Positions 1 to 8,669 of a DNA stretch of 64,000 bases are shown here, in pieces. The notes beneath the pieces were generated by a model, which saw nothing but the letters and a program-made list of their open reading frames with translations, was not told the DNA's origin and did not search any database. The number at the start of each line of letters is the position of its first letter. The first letter of the stretch is position 1. The translations under genes and the position numbers were made by a program. Source of the stretch: Parazoarcus communis (GTDB lineage Bacteria > Pseudomonadota > Gammaproteobacteria > Burkholderiales > Rhodocyclaceae); assembly GCF_003111665.1 (NCBI RefSeq), contig NZ_CP022188.1, forward strand, positions 1,488,001 through 1,552,000. The letters run 5' to 3'.

Positions 1-438
1 CTCGAGCCCTACACCATCCCCTTCGGCGAGGCCAAGGTGGTGCGCGAGGGCCGCGACCTGACCATCGTCACCCTGTCGCAGATGGTGCAGAAGGCCGTGC
101 TGGCAGCGGACAAGCTCGCCGCCGAAGGCATCGATGTCGAGATCATCGACCTGCGCACCCTGGTGCCGCTCGACAGGGAGGCCGTGCTGCGCTCGGTGGC
201 CAAGACCGGCCGCCTGCTGGTGGCCGACGAGGACTACCTGTCCTTCGGGCTCTCCGGCGAGATCGCGGCGATCGTCGCCGAGCATCTCGACCGCGTGAAG
301 CTCAAGGCGCCGATCCGCCGCCTGGCCGTGCCCGATGTGCCCATTCCCTTCAGCCGCCCGCTCGAAGACTTTGCCATTCCGCAGGTGGATGGCATTGCCG
401 CCGCGGTGCGCGACCTGATGCAACTCAACCTGAACTGA
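1..438 (+). CDS. 2-oxoacid/acetoin dehydrogenase E1 beta subunit (C-terminal part)
   Basis: The reading frame is open from base 1 and ends at TGA 436-438, so only the last 145 residues are in the window. They match the C-terminal transketolase-like half of E1 beta subunits: PYTIPFGEAKVV, then the IDLRTLVPLD segment and the VADEDYLSFGL segment typical of TPP-dependent pyruvate, branched-chain and acetoin dehydrogenases. With an alpha subunit, expected just upstream, it would decarboxylate or cleave the substrate and pass the acyl group to lipoamide. The lipoyl protein and acyltransferase genes follow at once, so it is the upstream member of one operon. The AcoR-like regulator at the cluster's end favours an acetoin-type (acyloin-cleaving) enzyme, but the substrate cannot be read from this fragment. 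Confidence 0.88.
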   Translation, partial: LEPYTIPFGEAKVVREGRDLTIVTLSQMVQKAVLAADKLAAEGIDVEIIDLRTLVPLDREAVLRSVAKTGRLLVADEDYLSFGLSGEIAAIVAEHLDRVKLKAPIRRLAVPDVPIPFSRPLEDFAIPQVDGIAAAVRDLMQLNLN

Positions 439-452
439 AAGCGAGAACACAC

Positions 453-698
453 ATGACCGATATCGTGATGGACGACGCCGTGTGGGCGGATGTGGAAGAG
501 GGAACCGAGGCCTTGCTGGAGGAGTGGCAGGTGGCCGAGGGCGACAGTGTCGAGGCCGGGCAGATCCTGGCCGTGGCCGAGCTGGTGAAGACCACGCACG
601 AGATCCTTGCCCCCTGCGGCGGCAAGGTGGCCGCACTGAAGGTCGCAGTCGACGACACCTTCGGTCGCGGCGCGGTGCTTGCGGTGATCGAGGGCTGA
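453..698 (+). CDS. Stand-alone lipoyl-domain carrier protein
   Basis: The 81-residue protein is a single biotinyl/lipoyl-attachment domain. The expected modification site is Lys46 in AELVKTTHEI, at the hairpin turn, followed by the conserved G-K-V second half (CGGKVAAL). It would carry acyl groups on lipoamide between the E1 and E2 active sites. In most 2-oxoacid dehydrogenases this domain is fused to the E2 catalytic domain through a peripheral-subunit-binding domain; here it is a separate protein, starting 14 bp after the E1 beta stop and ending 2 bp before the acyltransferase start. The lipoate ligase two genes on is a likely partner for its modification. Confidence 0.85.
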   Translation: MTDIVMDDAVWADVEEGTEALLEEWQVAEGDSVEAGQILAVAELVKTTHEILAPCGGKVAALKVAVDDTFGRGAVLAVIEG

Positions 699-700
699 TC

Positions 701-1405
701 ATGAATGCCCCCGCAAGCACTGTGCAAGCAGCCGACGTGCCGGCTGCGCAGATGATTCCGCTCACCGGGTTGCGCGGCGCCATTGCCCGCAACATGGGGC
801 AGGGCTGGCAGATTCCGCGCGTTCTGCACTCGGTCGAGGTGGATGTGAGCCGTTGCGAGGCGCTGCGCCGCGACCTCGCCGCAGCCGGCGACAAGGTGTC
901 GCTCACCGTACTGGTGCTGCGTGCGCTTGCCCTCACCCTGCGCGAACATCCGCGACTCAACGCGCTGATGCGCGACAAGGCGGTCGAGCTCATGCCCGAG
1001 ATCAACATCGGGGTCGCCGTCAGTCTCGACGACGGCCTGATGGTGCCGGTTATCCGCAATACCGATGGGCTTGCCCTGCCGGCACTTTCGGACGCGCTCA
1101 GGCAGGTCGCCTCCGGTGCACGGGCAGGGGCGCTCGGTGCCGGCTACTACCAGCGCGGCACCTTCACCGTGACCAACCTCGGCACGACCGCGATCGACAG
1201 CTTCTCGCCGATCATCAATCCGCCGCAGGTCGCGATCCTCGGGGTGACACGGGTGCTCGACAAGCCTGTGGTGCGCAATGGCGAAGTCGTCATCGCACCG
1301 ATGATGGGCTTGCACCTGGTGTTCGACCACCGTGCGGTGGATGGTTACCCGGCGGCGCTTTTCCTCGGCGACCTCGCGCGCCGCATCGAGTCGGCGGATC
1401 TGTGA
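701..1405 (+). CDS. 2-oxoacid dehydrogenase E2 acyltransferase, catalytic domain only
   Basis: The 234-residue protein consists of a roughly 20-residue leader and the trimer-forming acyltransferase domain of dihydrolipoamide acyltransferases. The active-site motif DHRAVDG lies at residues 209-215, with His210 the catalytic base; the LGTTAIDSFSPIINPPQ segment and the INIGVAVSLDDGLMVPVI strand are also conserved. It should transfer the acyl group from the lipoyl carrier to CoA. The lipoyl domain and the E1/E3-binding domain normally found at the N-terminus are absent; the lipoyl domain is the preceding gene. Its TGA overlaps the ATG of the next gene by one base, which indicates translational coupling. 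Confidence 0.88.
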   Translation: MNAPASTVQAADVPAAQMIPLTGLRGAIARNMGQGWQIPRVLHSVEVDVSRCEALRRDLAAAGDKVSLTVLVLRALALTLREHPRLNALMRDKAVELMPEINIGVAVSLDDGLMVPVIRNTDGLALPALSDALRQVASGARAGALGAGYYQRGTFTVTNLGTTAIDSFSPIINPPQVAILGVTRVLDKPVVRNGEVVIAPMMGLHLVFDHRAVDGYPAALFLGDLARRIESADL

Positions 1406-2157
1406 TGTACGACGCCGAGCCCCGTCTTGCCATGGTGAGCAGTACCGACGAGCAGCGCTGGCATGAGGCACTGCTCCAGGCACCCGTGCGCGAACCGCAG
1501 CTGCGCTTGTGGACCTATCGCGCGCCGGGCGTGGTGTTCGGCTGCTCACAGGCGGCACTGCTGAATCAGGCACGTTCGCGTCCCTCCGGTTGCGAGCTCG
1601 TCCAGCGCAGTTCGGGTGGCGGCGCGGTGCTCACCGGGCCGTGGATGCTCAGCACTTCCATCCTGCTGCCGCCCGACCACCGGCTGCTGGCGGGGGGCAC
1701 GGTCACAAGCTACCGCTGGCTGGGGGTGCTGATCGCGGGCCTGCTGCGCGACATGGGTGTTGCCGCACACGCCCTGTCGCCTGCCGACGTGCGTGGCAGC
1801 ACCGCAGATCCCGCCCTGGGCTGGGCCTGCTTCGGCGGCCTGTCGCCGTGGGAGGTCGTGGTCGACGGTCGCAAGATCGTCGGCCTCGCGCAGCTGCGCC
1901 GCCGCCACGGGGTGCTGCTCACCTCGGGCACCCTGCTTGCGCGCCCGGACTGGACGCTGCTGTGCGACACCCTCGACCGCCCCGCCGGAGACAGGGCAGC
2001 GCTGGAACGTCGGACGACGTCGTGCGAGGAAGCGCTCGGGTCAGCGCCGCTGGTCGAGGGCTTCGCCTCGGCCCTGCACCAGATGCTGACCGATGTGCTC
2101 GGTGTGCACCCGGTCCCGCTTTCCAACCCGCTCCCAACCCATTCCGTGGCGGCCTGA
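1405..2157 (+). CDS. Lipoate-protein ligase A family protein
   Basis: The 250-residue protein belongs to the biotin/lipoate ligase (LplA/LipB) fold. It has the signature QRSSGGGAVLTGP (Arg68 region) that corresponds to RRxSGGGAVYH, and the reactive lysine in DGRKIVGLAQ (Lys157). It is likely to attach lipoate or octanoate to the stand-alone lipoyl protein of the same operon. The C-terminal accessory domain of full-length LplA is missing, as in the shorter LplA-like and octanoyltransferase members, so whether it activates free lipoate or transfers an octanoyl group cannot be decided. It is translationally coupled to the E2 gene. Confidence 0.8.
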   Translation: MYDAEPRLAMVSSTDEQRWHEALLQAPVREPQLRLWTYRAPGVVFGCSQAALLNQARSRPSGCELVQRSSGGGAVLTGPWMLSTSILLPPDHRLLAGGTVTSYRWLGVLIAGLLRDMGVAAHALSPADVRGSTADPALGWACFGGLSPWEVVVDGRKIVGLAQLRRRHGVLLTSGTLLARPDWTLLCDTLDRPAGDRAALERRTTSCEEALGSAPLVEGFASALHQMLTDVLGVHPVPLSNPLPTHSVAA

Positions 2158-2209
2158 ACCCCGCGAAACCCAAGTTACGACCAGGCAGTACAAAACAAGA
2201 GGAGACATC

Positions 2210-2803
2210 ATGAAGGACGAACACCGCAACACCCCTGCAGCGCAGGGCATGCGCGTCGTTGAAAAACGGATCACCGTCAGCCGGCGCGGATTTCTCAAAG
2301 GTTCTGGCGTGGCGGCGGCGAGCGTGACCGCGCTGTCCGCAGGCAGCCTGATGATGCCTGCGCGTGATGCCCTCGCCGCGGGCTTCACCCAGCTTGGCGC
2401 GGGTCCGGGCAAGACCCTGCTGGTCATGGCGCGCGACATCTTCCCCCACGACAGGATCTCGGATCGCTACTACATGCTCGCGATCGAGCCCTACGACGCG
2501 ATGGCGGCCAAGGACCCCGCGCTCAAGAAGCTGATTCTCGACGGCGTCGCCCAGCTCGACCGCCTCGCCATGGCGAGCTTCAGCAAGCCCTATGCCGACG
2601 TTCCCACCGAAACCGAACGTCTGGGTCTGCTGTATGCGATCGAGCGCGGCGCCTTCTTCCAGAAGATCAAGGGCGACATGGTGACCGGCTTCTACAACAA
2701 CAAGGCGGTATGGCCGCTGTTCGGCGAGGAGGGCTCGTCGTGGGAGAAGGGCGGCTACGTCGATCGCGGTTTCGACGATATCGACTGGCTGCCCCAGGCC
2801 TGA
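2210..2803 (+). CDS. Tat-exported protein, probable small partner of the GMC dehydrogenase
   Basis: The 197-residue protein has a twin-arginine signal at residues 24-31 (SRRGFLKG) followed by a hydrophobic stretch ending near ALAAG. The mature part resembles the gluconate-2-dehydrogenase subunit 3 (gamma) type of protein, which escorts the flavin subunit to the periplasm. It starts at ATG 2210 after AGAGGAG. The GMC oxidoreductase next to it has no signal peptide of its own, so co-export by this subunit is plausible. The family assignment rests on context and general pattern; the Tat motif is seen directly. Confidence 0.65.
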   Translation: MKDEHRNTPAAQGMRVVEKRITVSRRGFLKGSGVAAASVTALSAGSLMMPARDALAAGFTQLGAGPGKTLLVMARDIFPHDRISDRYYMLAIEPYDAMAAKDPALKKLILDGVAQLDRLAMASFSKPYADVPTETERLGLLYAIERGAFFQKIKGDMVTGFYNNKAVWPLFGEEGSSWEKGGYVDRGFDDIDWLPQA

Positions 2804-2840
2804 TCCCGCACATCCATAAGAACAGACGGAGACAAGAGAC

Positions 2841-4415
2841 ATGAGCAAGACCTTTTCCAAGGACGACAACAGCGTCGTCGTCATCGTCGGCTCCGGCGCG
2901 GGCGGTGGCACGCTTGCGGACGAACTGACCCGGCAGGGTATCGACGTGGTGATCCTCGAGGCGGGCAAGCACCACACCCAGGAGGATTTCGAGAACGACG
3001 AGTGGGCCATGTTTGCCAAGATCTCGTGGCTCGACAAGCGCATCTCGGCCGGCGGCTGGCACCATACCGAAACCTATCCCAACCTGCCGGCGTGGATCGT
3101 GAAGGGCGTGGGTGGCTCGACCATGCACTGGTCCGGCCTGGCGCTGCGCTTCATGGAGCACGAATTCAAGACCCGCAGCACCTACGGCCACGTGCCGGGT
3201 GCCAATGTGCTCGACTGGCCGATCAGCTACGAAGAACTGGCGCCGTACTACGACATCGCCGAACGCAAGATGGGGGTGGCGGGCACCAAGGCCAGCGGCC
3301 TGCCGCCGATGCCGCCCAACAACCACTACAAGGTGATCGAGGCCGGTGCGCGCAAGATCGGCTACAAGGAGATCGTGCGCCCGGTCGCGTCGAACTCCCG
3401 CCCCTACGACGGCCGTCCGGCCTGTCAGCAGATCGGTTACTGCATGCAGGGCTGCAAGATCGGCGCCAAGTGGTCGACGCTGTACTCGGAGATCCCGCGT
3501 GCGATGGAGACCGGTCACGCCGAACTGCGGCCGCAGAGCATGGTGCTGCGCATCGAACATGACAGCAGCGGCAAGGCCACCGGCGTGCTCTATGCCGACA
3601 AGGACGGACGCCAGCATCTTCAGAAGGCGCGTGTGGTGTGCGTTGCCGGCAACTCCATCGAGTCGCCACGCCTGCTGCTCAACTCGGCATCCTCGATGTT
3701 CCCCGACGGCCTCGCCAACTCCTCGGGTCAGGTCGGCCGCAACTACATGAACCACACCACGGCGGCGGCGCTCACCATCAATCCCGGGCCGGTGTACATG
3801 TACCGCGGCTTCGATATCGGTGCGGTGGTGGCAGACGAGGTTGCCAACAAACCCGACCGTGGCTTCGTCGGTGGCTACCACCTTGAAGGCCTGGCCCTGC
3901 ATCTGCCCTTCGCCGCCGCCTTCATGAAACCCGGCGGCTGGGGCCGCGAGGTCAGCTCCGCACTGGAGAAGTACGACCACATGAGTTGCGTGTGGGTGTG
4001 CGGCGAGGACCTCGCGCAGGAGGAAAACAGCATCACCCTGCACCCGACCGAGAAGGATCAGTACGGGCTGCCGGTTCCCATCGTCACCAAGACCGACCAC
4101 ACCAACGACGCCGCCATGCGCCGCCACGGCCTCGGCCAGTGGCGCAAGCTGTCCGAAGCCATCGGCGCCACTCGCGTGATCGACATGCCGCCCTATCCGG
4201 CCAGCCACAACATGGGCACCAACCGGATGAGCGCCGAGGCGCGTGATGGTGTGGTGAACAAATGGGGGCAGACGCACGACATCAAGAACCTGTTCGTGTC
4301 CGACGGCAGCCAGTTCACCTCCAGTGGCGCGGCCAACCCTACGCTCACCATCGTCGCCCTTGCAGTCCGGCAGGCGGAATACATCGCCGGGGCGATGAAG
4401 CGTCGCGAACTCTGA
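2841..4415 (+). CDS. GMC-family FAD oxidoreductase (alcohol/polyol dehydrogenase)
   Basis: The 524-residue flavoprotein has the Rossmann motif VVIVGSGAGGGTLADEL at the N-terminus, the GMC signature VGGSTMHWSG, and the C-terminal active-site pair His456 (SHNMGTNRM) and Asn499 (SGAANPTLTI). It oxidises an alcohol and passes electrons to a membrane or cytochrome acceptor. It resembles the large subunits of membrane gluconate or sorbitol-type dehydrogenases more than secreted oxidases. It lies 37 bp behind the Tat-exported protein and in front of a strong terminator, so it closes the transcript that begins with the E1/E2 genes. A role in oxidising an alcohol to the acyloin cleaved by the complex is inference. 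Confidence 0.82.
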   Translation: MSKTFSKDDNSVVVIVGSGAGGGTLADELTRQGIDVVILEAGKHHTQEDFENDEWAMFAKISWLDKRISAGGWHHTETYPNLPAWIVKGVGGSTMHWSGLALRFMEHEFKTRSTYGHVPGANVLDWPISYEELAPYYDIAERKMGVAGTKASGLPPMPPNNHYKVIEAGARKIGYKEIVRPVASNSRPYDGRPACQQIGYCMQGCKIGAKWSTLYSEIPRAMETGHAELRPQSMVLRIEHDSSGKATGVLYADKDGRQHLQKARVVCVAGNSIESPRLLLNSASSMFPDGLANSSGQVGRNYMNHTTAAALTINPGPVYMYRGFDIGAVVADEVANKPDRGFVGGYHLEGLALHLPFAAAFMKPGGWGREVSSALEKYDHMSCVWVCGEDLAQEENSITLHPTEKDQYGLPVPIVTKTDHTNDAAMRRHGLGQWRKLSEAIGATRVIDMPPYPASHNMGTNRMSAEARDGVVNKWGQTHDIKNLFVSDGSQFTSSGAANPTLTIVALAVRQAEYIAGAMKRREL

Positions 4416-4499
4416 GCACCTGCAGAAAGAAGGCGGGCGGGTGCTGCCCGCACGCCGGATCACGAAATCGATGAACGCTTTCCTCCTCGCGTGAGCTTG

Positions 4500-4529
4500 G
4501 GGGGCCTGCTTGAGGAGCCCCCGTTTTTT
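4500..4529 (+). terminator. Rho-independent terminator after the GMC dehydrogenase gene
   Basis: GGGGGC (4500-4505) and GCCCCC (4517-4522) form a six-pair GC stem with an 11-nt loop, followed by G and six T. It separates the dehydrogenase operon from the VOC gene. Confidence 0.8.
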
Positions 4530-4591
4530 CAGCGGCAAGCCCGCTCGCGTGGAAGTGATGACAAATGCAATTCAGAAAAGGAATCTCTCAA

Positions 4592-5203
4592 ATGACTCTC
4601 GAAAACAGCTCCAGAAGTGGTCGCCTGTTCCGTCGTTGCGTGGCCGCCCTTGCCCTGGCCGCTACCTTGCCGGCCGCGCACGCAGCCGTCCCCGGCATGC
4701 GCGGCGTGGAGCACTTCGGCTTCACCGTGCCCAATGCACAGCAGGCAGTGGATTTCTTCGTGGGCGTGATGGGCTGCAAGGCCTTCTTCACCATCGGTCC
4801 GTTTGGCCCCTTCAAGGACGACTGGATGAAGGAGAACCTCAACGTCAATCCGCGGGCCGAGATTCCGGTGGCCCACCTCGTGCGATGCAATAACGGTACC
4901 AACTTCGAGATTTTCGAATACACCTCGCCAGATCAGCGCAAGCAAGGGCCGAAGAACAGTGACATCGGCGGGCATCACATCGCCTTCTATGTCGACGATA
5001 TCAAGGCGGCGATGGCAGACATGAAGGCACAGGGAGTGAAGTTCCTCGGCGAACCCCATCTGTTTGCCGACGGGCCGCTCAAGGGGCTGACCTGGATCTA
5101 CTTCATGTCACCCTGGGGCATGCAGCTGGAACTCGTGAGTGCGCCGGACGGGCGCGCCTACGAACTCACCACGAGTGAGCGGCTGTGGGACCCGCGCAAG
5201 TAA
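4592..5203 (+). CDS. Exported VOC (glyoxalase/extradiol dioxygenase) superfamily protein
   Basis: The 203-residue protein starts at ATG 4592, 8 nt after AAAGGAA; an in-frame ATG at 4565 lacks a ribosome site. Residues 1-31 look like a signal peptide ending in AHA. The remainder has the vicinal-oxygen-chelate pattern: GVEHFGFTVPN with a metal-ligand-type His, a second half starting GGHHIAFYVDDI, and a Glu near the end of WGMQLELVS. It is therefore a periplasmic metal-dependent enzyme of unknown substrate. Its end overlaps the start of the HupE/UreJ gene by 19 bp, so the two are probably co-expressed. Confidence 0.75.
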   Translation: MTLENSSRSGRLFRRCVAALALAATLPAAHAAVPGMRGVEHFGFTVPNAQQAVDFFVGVMGCKAFFTIGPFGPFKDDWMKENLNVNPRAEIPVAHLVRCNNGTNFEIFEYTSPDQRKQGPKNSDIGGHHIAFYVDDIKAAMADMKAQGVKFLGEPHLFADGPLKGLTWIYFMSPWGMQLELVSAPDGRAYELTTSERLWDPRK

Positions 5204-6492
5204 GGGCGCGGCCGGCGTGCGGCGCGGGCCGTACGCTGGTCTGGCTGCTCCTTGCCATGGTGCTGTCCTGCAGCTCCATGGCAAGGGCTCACTTCCAGGA
5301 CTTCATGGCCCGCATCGTCCACGTCGTGCCGCACGATGGCGCGCTGCGGGTGTATGTGCAGATGCCGCTGGCCATGGTGCTGCTGCCGCACGACTGGTCG
5401 GTGGGTGGTGGCCAGCCGCCACCGCATTTCCTCGACACCGATGAGCGCGGGCAACTTGTGGTGGATGGCGCCGCCCTGCGTCGCGACACCAGCTTGCTGC
5501 AGGCGCGTCTCGGTCGCGCGCTGCAGATCGATGGTGCGTATGGCAGCCTGGAAGGGGCGCGCATAGACACCCTCACTGCGCGCGACCCCTTCACCTTTCT
5601 GCCAGCGATCGAGCGCAACGTGGGCGATGGTGTGACCGTGTACGACGATGTCTCGGTCGACCTGGCTGACGCGGTCGTCAGCATGCGCCTGCGCTTTCCG
5701 CGCCCGCTGCCCGGGGTGCAGTCGGTCTTGTCCGGCAGTCCCCTCGAGTGGCCTGAGCTGGCTGAGCGTGCTGTCAACATCGTGCGCATCCATCGCGAGG
5801 ACAGCAGTGTCGGCAGTCATCAGAGCGTGGGCAGTCTGTCCTCCACATTCGATATCGAGGCGGCGCGGGCGGCGACTGCAGGTGGTGGCGGCGCGCAGGC
5901 GGCAGAACCGCAGCCAGGCTTCCTCAACTTCATCGAAGGGGGTGTTCATCACGTGCTCGGCGGGCTGGATCATGTGCTCCTCATCCTCTTGCTGGTGCTC
6001 GGTGCATCGAGCGTTGCGCAGTTTGCACGCACCTCGCTCGCCTTCACGCTGGGGCACTCGATCACCCTGTGCGCTGGCGCATTGGGCGGGCTGAATGCGC
6101 TTGCGTGGTTTGCGCCCGGGGTGGAGGTGGCGATCGCGGCGTCCATCGTGTATGCAGGCTGGCGCGTGATGAGCGGGCGCGAGAAACCCTTGCTCGCGCC
6201 TGCGGTTTTCTGCGTCGGGCTGGTCCACGGTTTCGGCTTCTCGTTCGCGCTGACCGACGCCGCTGCGAGTCTGGCCGGCAATCTTGCGGGGCTGATCGTC
6301 GGCTTCAATCTTGGCATTGAGTTGGGCCAGATCGCCCTGTCGCTCGTTGCGGCACCCGTGCTCTATCTGCTGCGCCGCTACTGGCGAAGCCCACACTTTG
6401 CCAATGGCCGGGTGCTGGCCCTGCCGTGTACGGCGATCGCTTCGTTCTGGGTGATCGAACGCGGCGTCGCGCTGATGCAGGTCCTGCCATGA
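5185..6492 (+). CDS. HupE/UreJ family membrane protein with large periplasmic N-domain
   Basis: The 435-residue protein begins with GTG. A signal-like hydrophobic segment at residues 16-35 is followed by about 210 residues predicted periplasmic, then a C-terminal domain with several membrane spans carrying the HupE/UreJ signature GGLDHVLLILLLVL and later histidines (FTLGHSITL, GLVHGFGFS). Such proteins are associated with nickel or other metal transport or with electron-transfer clusters, but this double-domain form has no settled function. It overlaps the VOC gene. Whether GTG 5185 or an internal codon is used is uncertain. Confidence 0.7.
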   Translation: MGPAQVRARPACGAGRTLVWLLLAMVLSCSSMARAHFQDFMARIVHVVPHDGALRVYVQMPLAMVLLPHDWSVGGGQPPPHFLDTDERGQLVVDGAALRRDTSLLQARLGRALQIDGAYGSLEGARIDTLTARDPFTFLPAIERNVGDGVTVYDDVSVDLADAVVSMRLRFPRPLPGVQSVLSGSPLEWPELAERAVNIVRIHREDSSVGSHQSVGSLSSTFDIEAARAATAGGGGAQAAEPQPGFLNFIEGGVHHVLGGLDHVLLILLLVLGASSVAQFARTSLAFTLGHSITLCAGALGGLNALAWFAPGVEVAIAASIVYAGWRVMSGREKPLLAPAVFCVGLVHGFGFSFALTDAAASLAGNLAGLIVGFNLGIELGQIALSLVAAPVLYLLRRYWRSPHFANGRVLALPCTAIASFWVIERGVALMQVLP

Positions 6493-6656
6493 TTGCCCGT
6501 GCTGCGCAGCTTTGCTCACTGGCGTCGGCGCGCCGGCGGAATGTTACGAATGTTATAAGATGAAGAGATGACGACGCAGGCTGTTCGACCGGCCTGACGT
6601 ACGACCGACGCCTGGGGGACTCTCCCGCAAAGGCGCGCATGGAGGAGACATTGGCA

Positions 6657-8630
6657 ATGCAACTTGCTCAACGCGATCACATTTCGCGGGTGCTGTCCGT
6701 GACCCGGGACAATGACGTACCCGCAGACCGGATCCAGCGTTCCTGGCGGCGCTGCATCGAAGATTACGACCTCGACCCCACCCGGCCGACGCCCGCACAC
6801 ATCATCGAAGGCAGCCAGCTGCGCGAACACCGGGAGCAGATCGAGGAGTTTCTGCTGGTGGCGCGTACGGGCATGGAGCAACTCTACAAGCGGGTATGCG
6901 ATCTCGGCTACGTGTTGCTGTTGACCGATGCAAGCGGCGTGACGGTGGACTTCATCGGCAATGACCGCTGGGAGGGAGAGCTCCGACGCTCGGGTCTCTA
7001 CCTCGGTGCCGACTGGAGCGAAGCGCGGGCAGGCACCTGCGCGGTGGGCACCTGCATCGCCGATCTCAGCCCGATTACCTGCCATCAGATCGACCACTTC
7101 GACTCGTCGCACATCGCGCTGACCTGCAACAGTGCACCGCTGTTCGATCCGACCGGGGCGCTGCTCGGGGTGCTCGACATCTCCGCGCTGACTTCACCCT
7201 CACCGCGCGAGAGCCAGCACCTCGCGCTGCAGCTGACGGTGATGTACGCCAAGATGGTCGAAGACGCCAACTTCATGCGTTTCTTCCACGAAGCCTACGT
7301 GTTGCGGCTGGGTGCGGCGTGGCCGATGGTCGATGCCAGCGGTGAAATGCTGCTGGCTTTCGATGCCGACGGCGTCGTTGTCGGCGCCAACAATGGTGCG
7401 CGCCGCGTGCTCAGGGCCGGGAGTGACCGCGGCGTGTCCTGCGCGCTCGTGGGCAGTTCGCTCGATTCGATCTTCCGCGAAGGCAGTGCCGAGGTATGGC
7501 GCATCGGGCGCAATGCCTTACTGAACGAGCGCACGGCCCTGACCACCTTCGATCACGACGTGTTTTACGCCCATGTGATTTCGCCCAGCGTCGCGCCCGG
7601 TCGCAGGACGGAGCTGGCGCAGATGGCCGAGCCGGACGTGAGCGCGCCCGCGCTCGACCGCCTGGCGGGGGATGATCCGCAGATGCAGCGCCTGATCAGG
7701 CAGGCAAAGCGCCTGGTCAACAAGTCGGTCTGCATTCTGTTGCACGGCGAAACCGGGACCGGCAAGGAGGTCGTGGCCAAGGCCCTGCACGAATCGAGCG
7801 ATCGCTGCGACAAACCGTTCGTGGCCATCAATTGCGCCGCAATCCCCGAGTCGCTGATCGAGAGCGAACTGTTCGGCTACACCGCCGGCGCCTTTACCGG
7901 CGGGCGCAGCAAGGGCATGAAGGGGCTGATTGCCCAGGCTGACGGCGGCACCCTGTTCCTCGACGAAATCGGTGACATGCCCATTCACCTGCAGACGCGA
8001 CTGCTGCGTGTGCTGGCGGAGAAGGAGGTGACCCCGCTCGGCAGCGACAAGGCGCAGCCGATCCGACTGACGGTGGTGGCTGCATCGCACCGTGACCTGC
8101 GCAAGCTGATTGCCGATGGTCTGTTCCGCGAGGATCTCTACTACAGATTGTGTGGCGCGACGCTCTATTTGCCCGCACTCAGGATGCGTGAGGACAAGAC
8201 CTACCTGATCAACCTGCTCGTGGCCGAGGAAGCGGCCGAGATGGGATGCGAAGCCGACATCGATCCGGCGGCCATGGCCCTGCTGTGCGGTCATGCCTGG
8301 CCGGGCAACGTGCGCCAGTTGCGCAACGTGCTGCGCTTTGCGCTGGCGGTCAGCGATAGCGGACGGATTCGGGTGTGTGATCTGCCCGATGAGTTGATGG
8401 AGCCGTCACTTGCTCACAGGCCTGCGCCCCAGGCGCCAGCGCCGACTGCGATGTCGTCCATGGCCGGCTCGGGGCCGCGCTGGAGCGAGCGTGAGGGGGA
8501 ATGGTTGCTCGAAGCGTTGCAGCGCCACAAGTGGTGCGTGACTGCGGCAGCGGCTGAGCTCGGGCTGTGCCGTGCAACGGTTTATCGCCGCATGAAGCGC
8601 CACGGCATCGTGCCCCCAAACCAGCTCTGA
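6657..8630 (+). CDS. AcoR-like sigma-54-dependent transcriptional activator
   Basis: The 657-residue regulator has an N-terminal GAF-type sensor region (about residues 60-220), an AAA+ domain and a C-terminal Fis-type helix-turn-helix (LGLCRATVYRRMKRHG). Walker A is GETGTGKE (364-371). The sigma-54 contact loop reads GAFTGG (411-416) where most family members have GAFTGA. ATG 6657 is preferred over 6639 because GGAGGAG lies 9 nt upstream. The architecture matches AcoR, which activates acetoin catabolic operons, and it probably controls the preceding dehydrogenase genes. No convincing -24/-12 promoter was found inside the window; the main promoter is expected upstream of base 1. Confidence 0.88.
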   Translation: MQLAQRDHISRVLSVTRDNDVPADRIQRSWRRCIEDYDLDPTRPTPAHIIEGSQLREHREQIEEFLLVARTGMEQLYKRVCDLGYVLLLTDASGVTVDFIGNDRWEGELRRSGLYLGADWSEARAGTCAVGTCIADLSPITCHQIDHFDSSHIALTCNSAPLFDPTGALLGVLDISALTSPSPRESQHLALQLTVMYAKMVEDANFMRFFHEAYVLRLGAAWPMVDASGEMLLAFDADGVVVGANNGARRVLRAGSDRGVSCALVGSSLDSIFREGSAEVWRIGRNALLNERTALTTFDHDVFYAHVISPSVAPGRRTELAQMAEPDVSAPALDRLAGDDPQMQRLIRQAKRLVNKSVCILLHGETGTGKEVVAKALHESSDRCDKPFVAINCAAIPESLIESELFGYTAGAFTGGRSKGMKGLIAQADGGTLFLDEIGDMPIHLQTRLLRVLAEKEVTPLGSDKAQPIRLTVVAASHRDLRKLIADGLFREDLYYRLCGATLYLPALRMREDKTYLINLLVAEEAAEMGCEADIDPAAMALLCGHAWPGNVRQLRNVLRFALAVSDSGRIRVCDLPDELMEPSLAHRPAPQAPAPTAMSSMAGSGPRWSEREGEWLLEALQRHKWCVTAAAAELGLCRATVYRRMKRHGIVPPNQL

Positions 8631-8669
8631 GTCGGTCTCGCGGTGTAGGCTGAGGGCACCCGCCCGGCG

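Noticed and set aside
4416..4591. Sigma-54 promoter for the VOC gene
   Set aside because: No TGGC-N8-TTGC type match was found in the gap.
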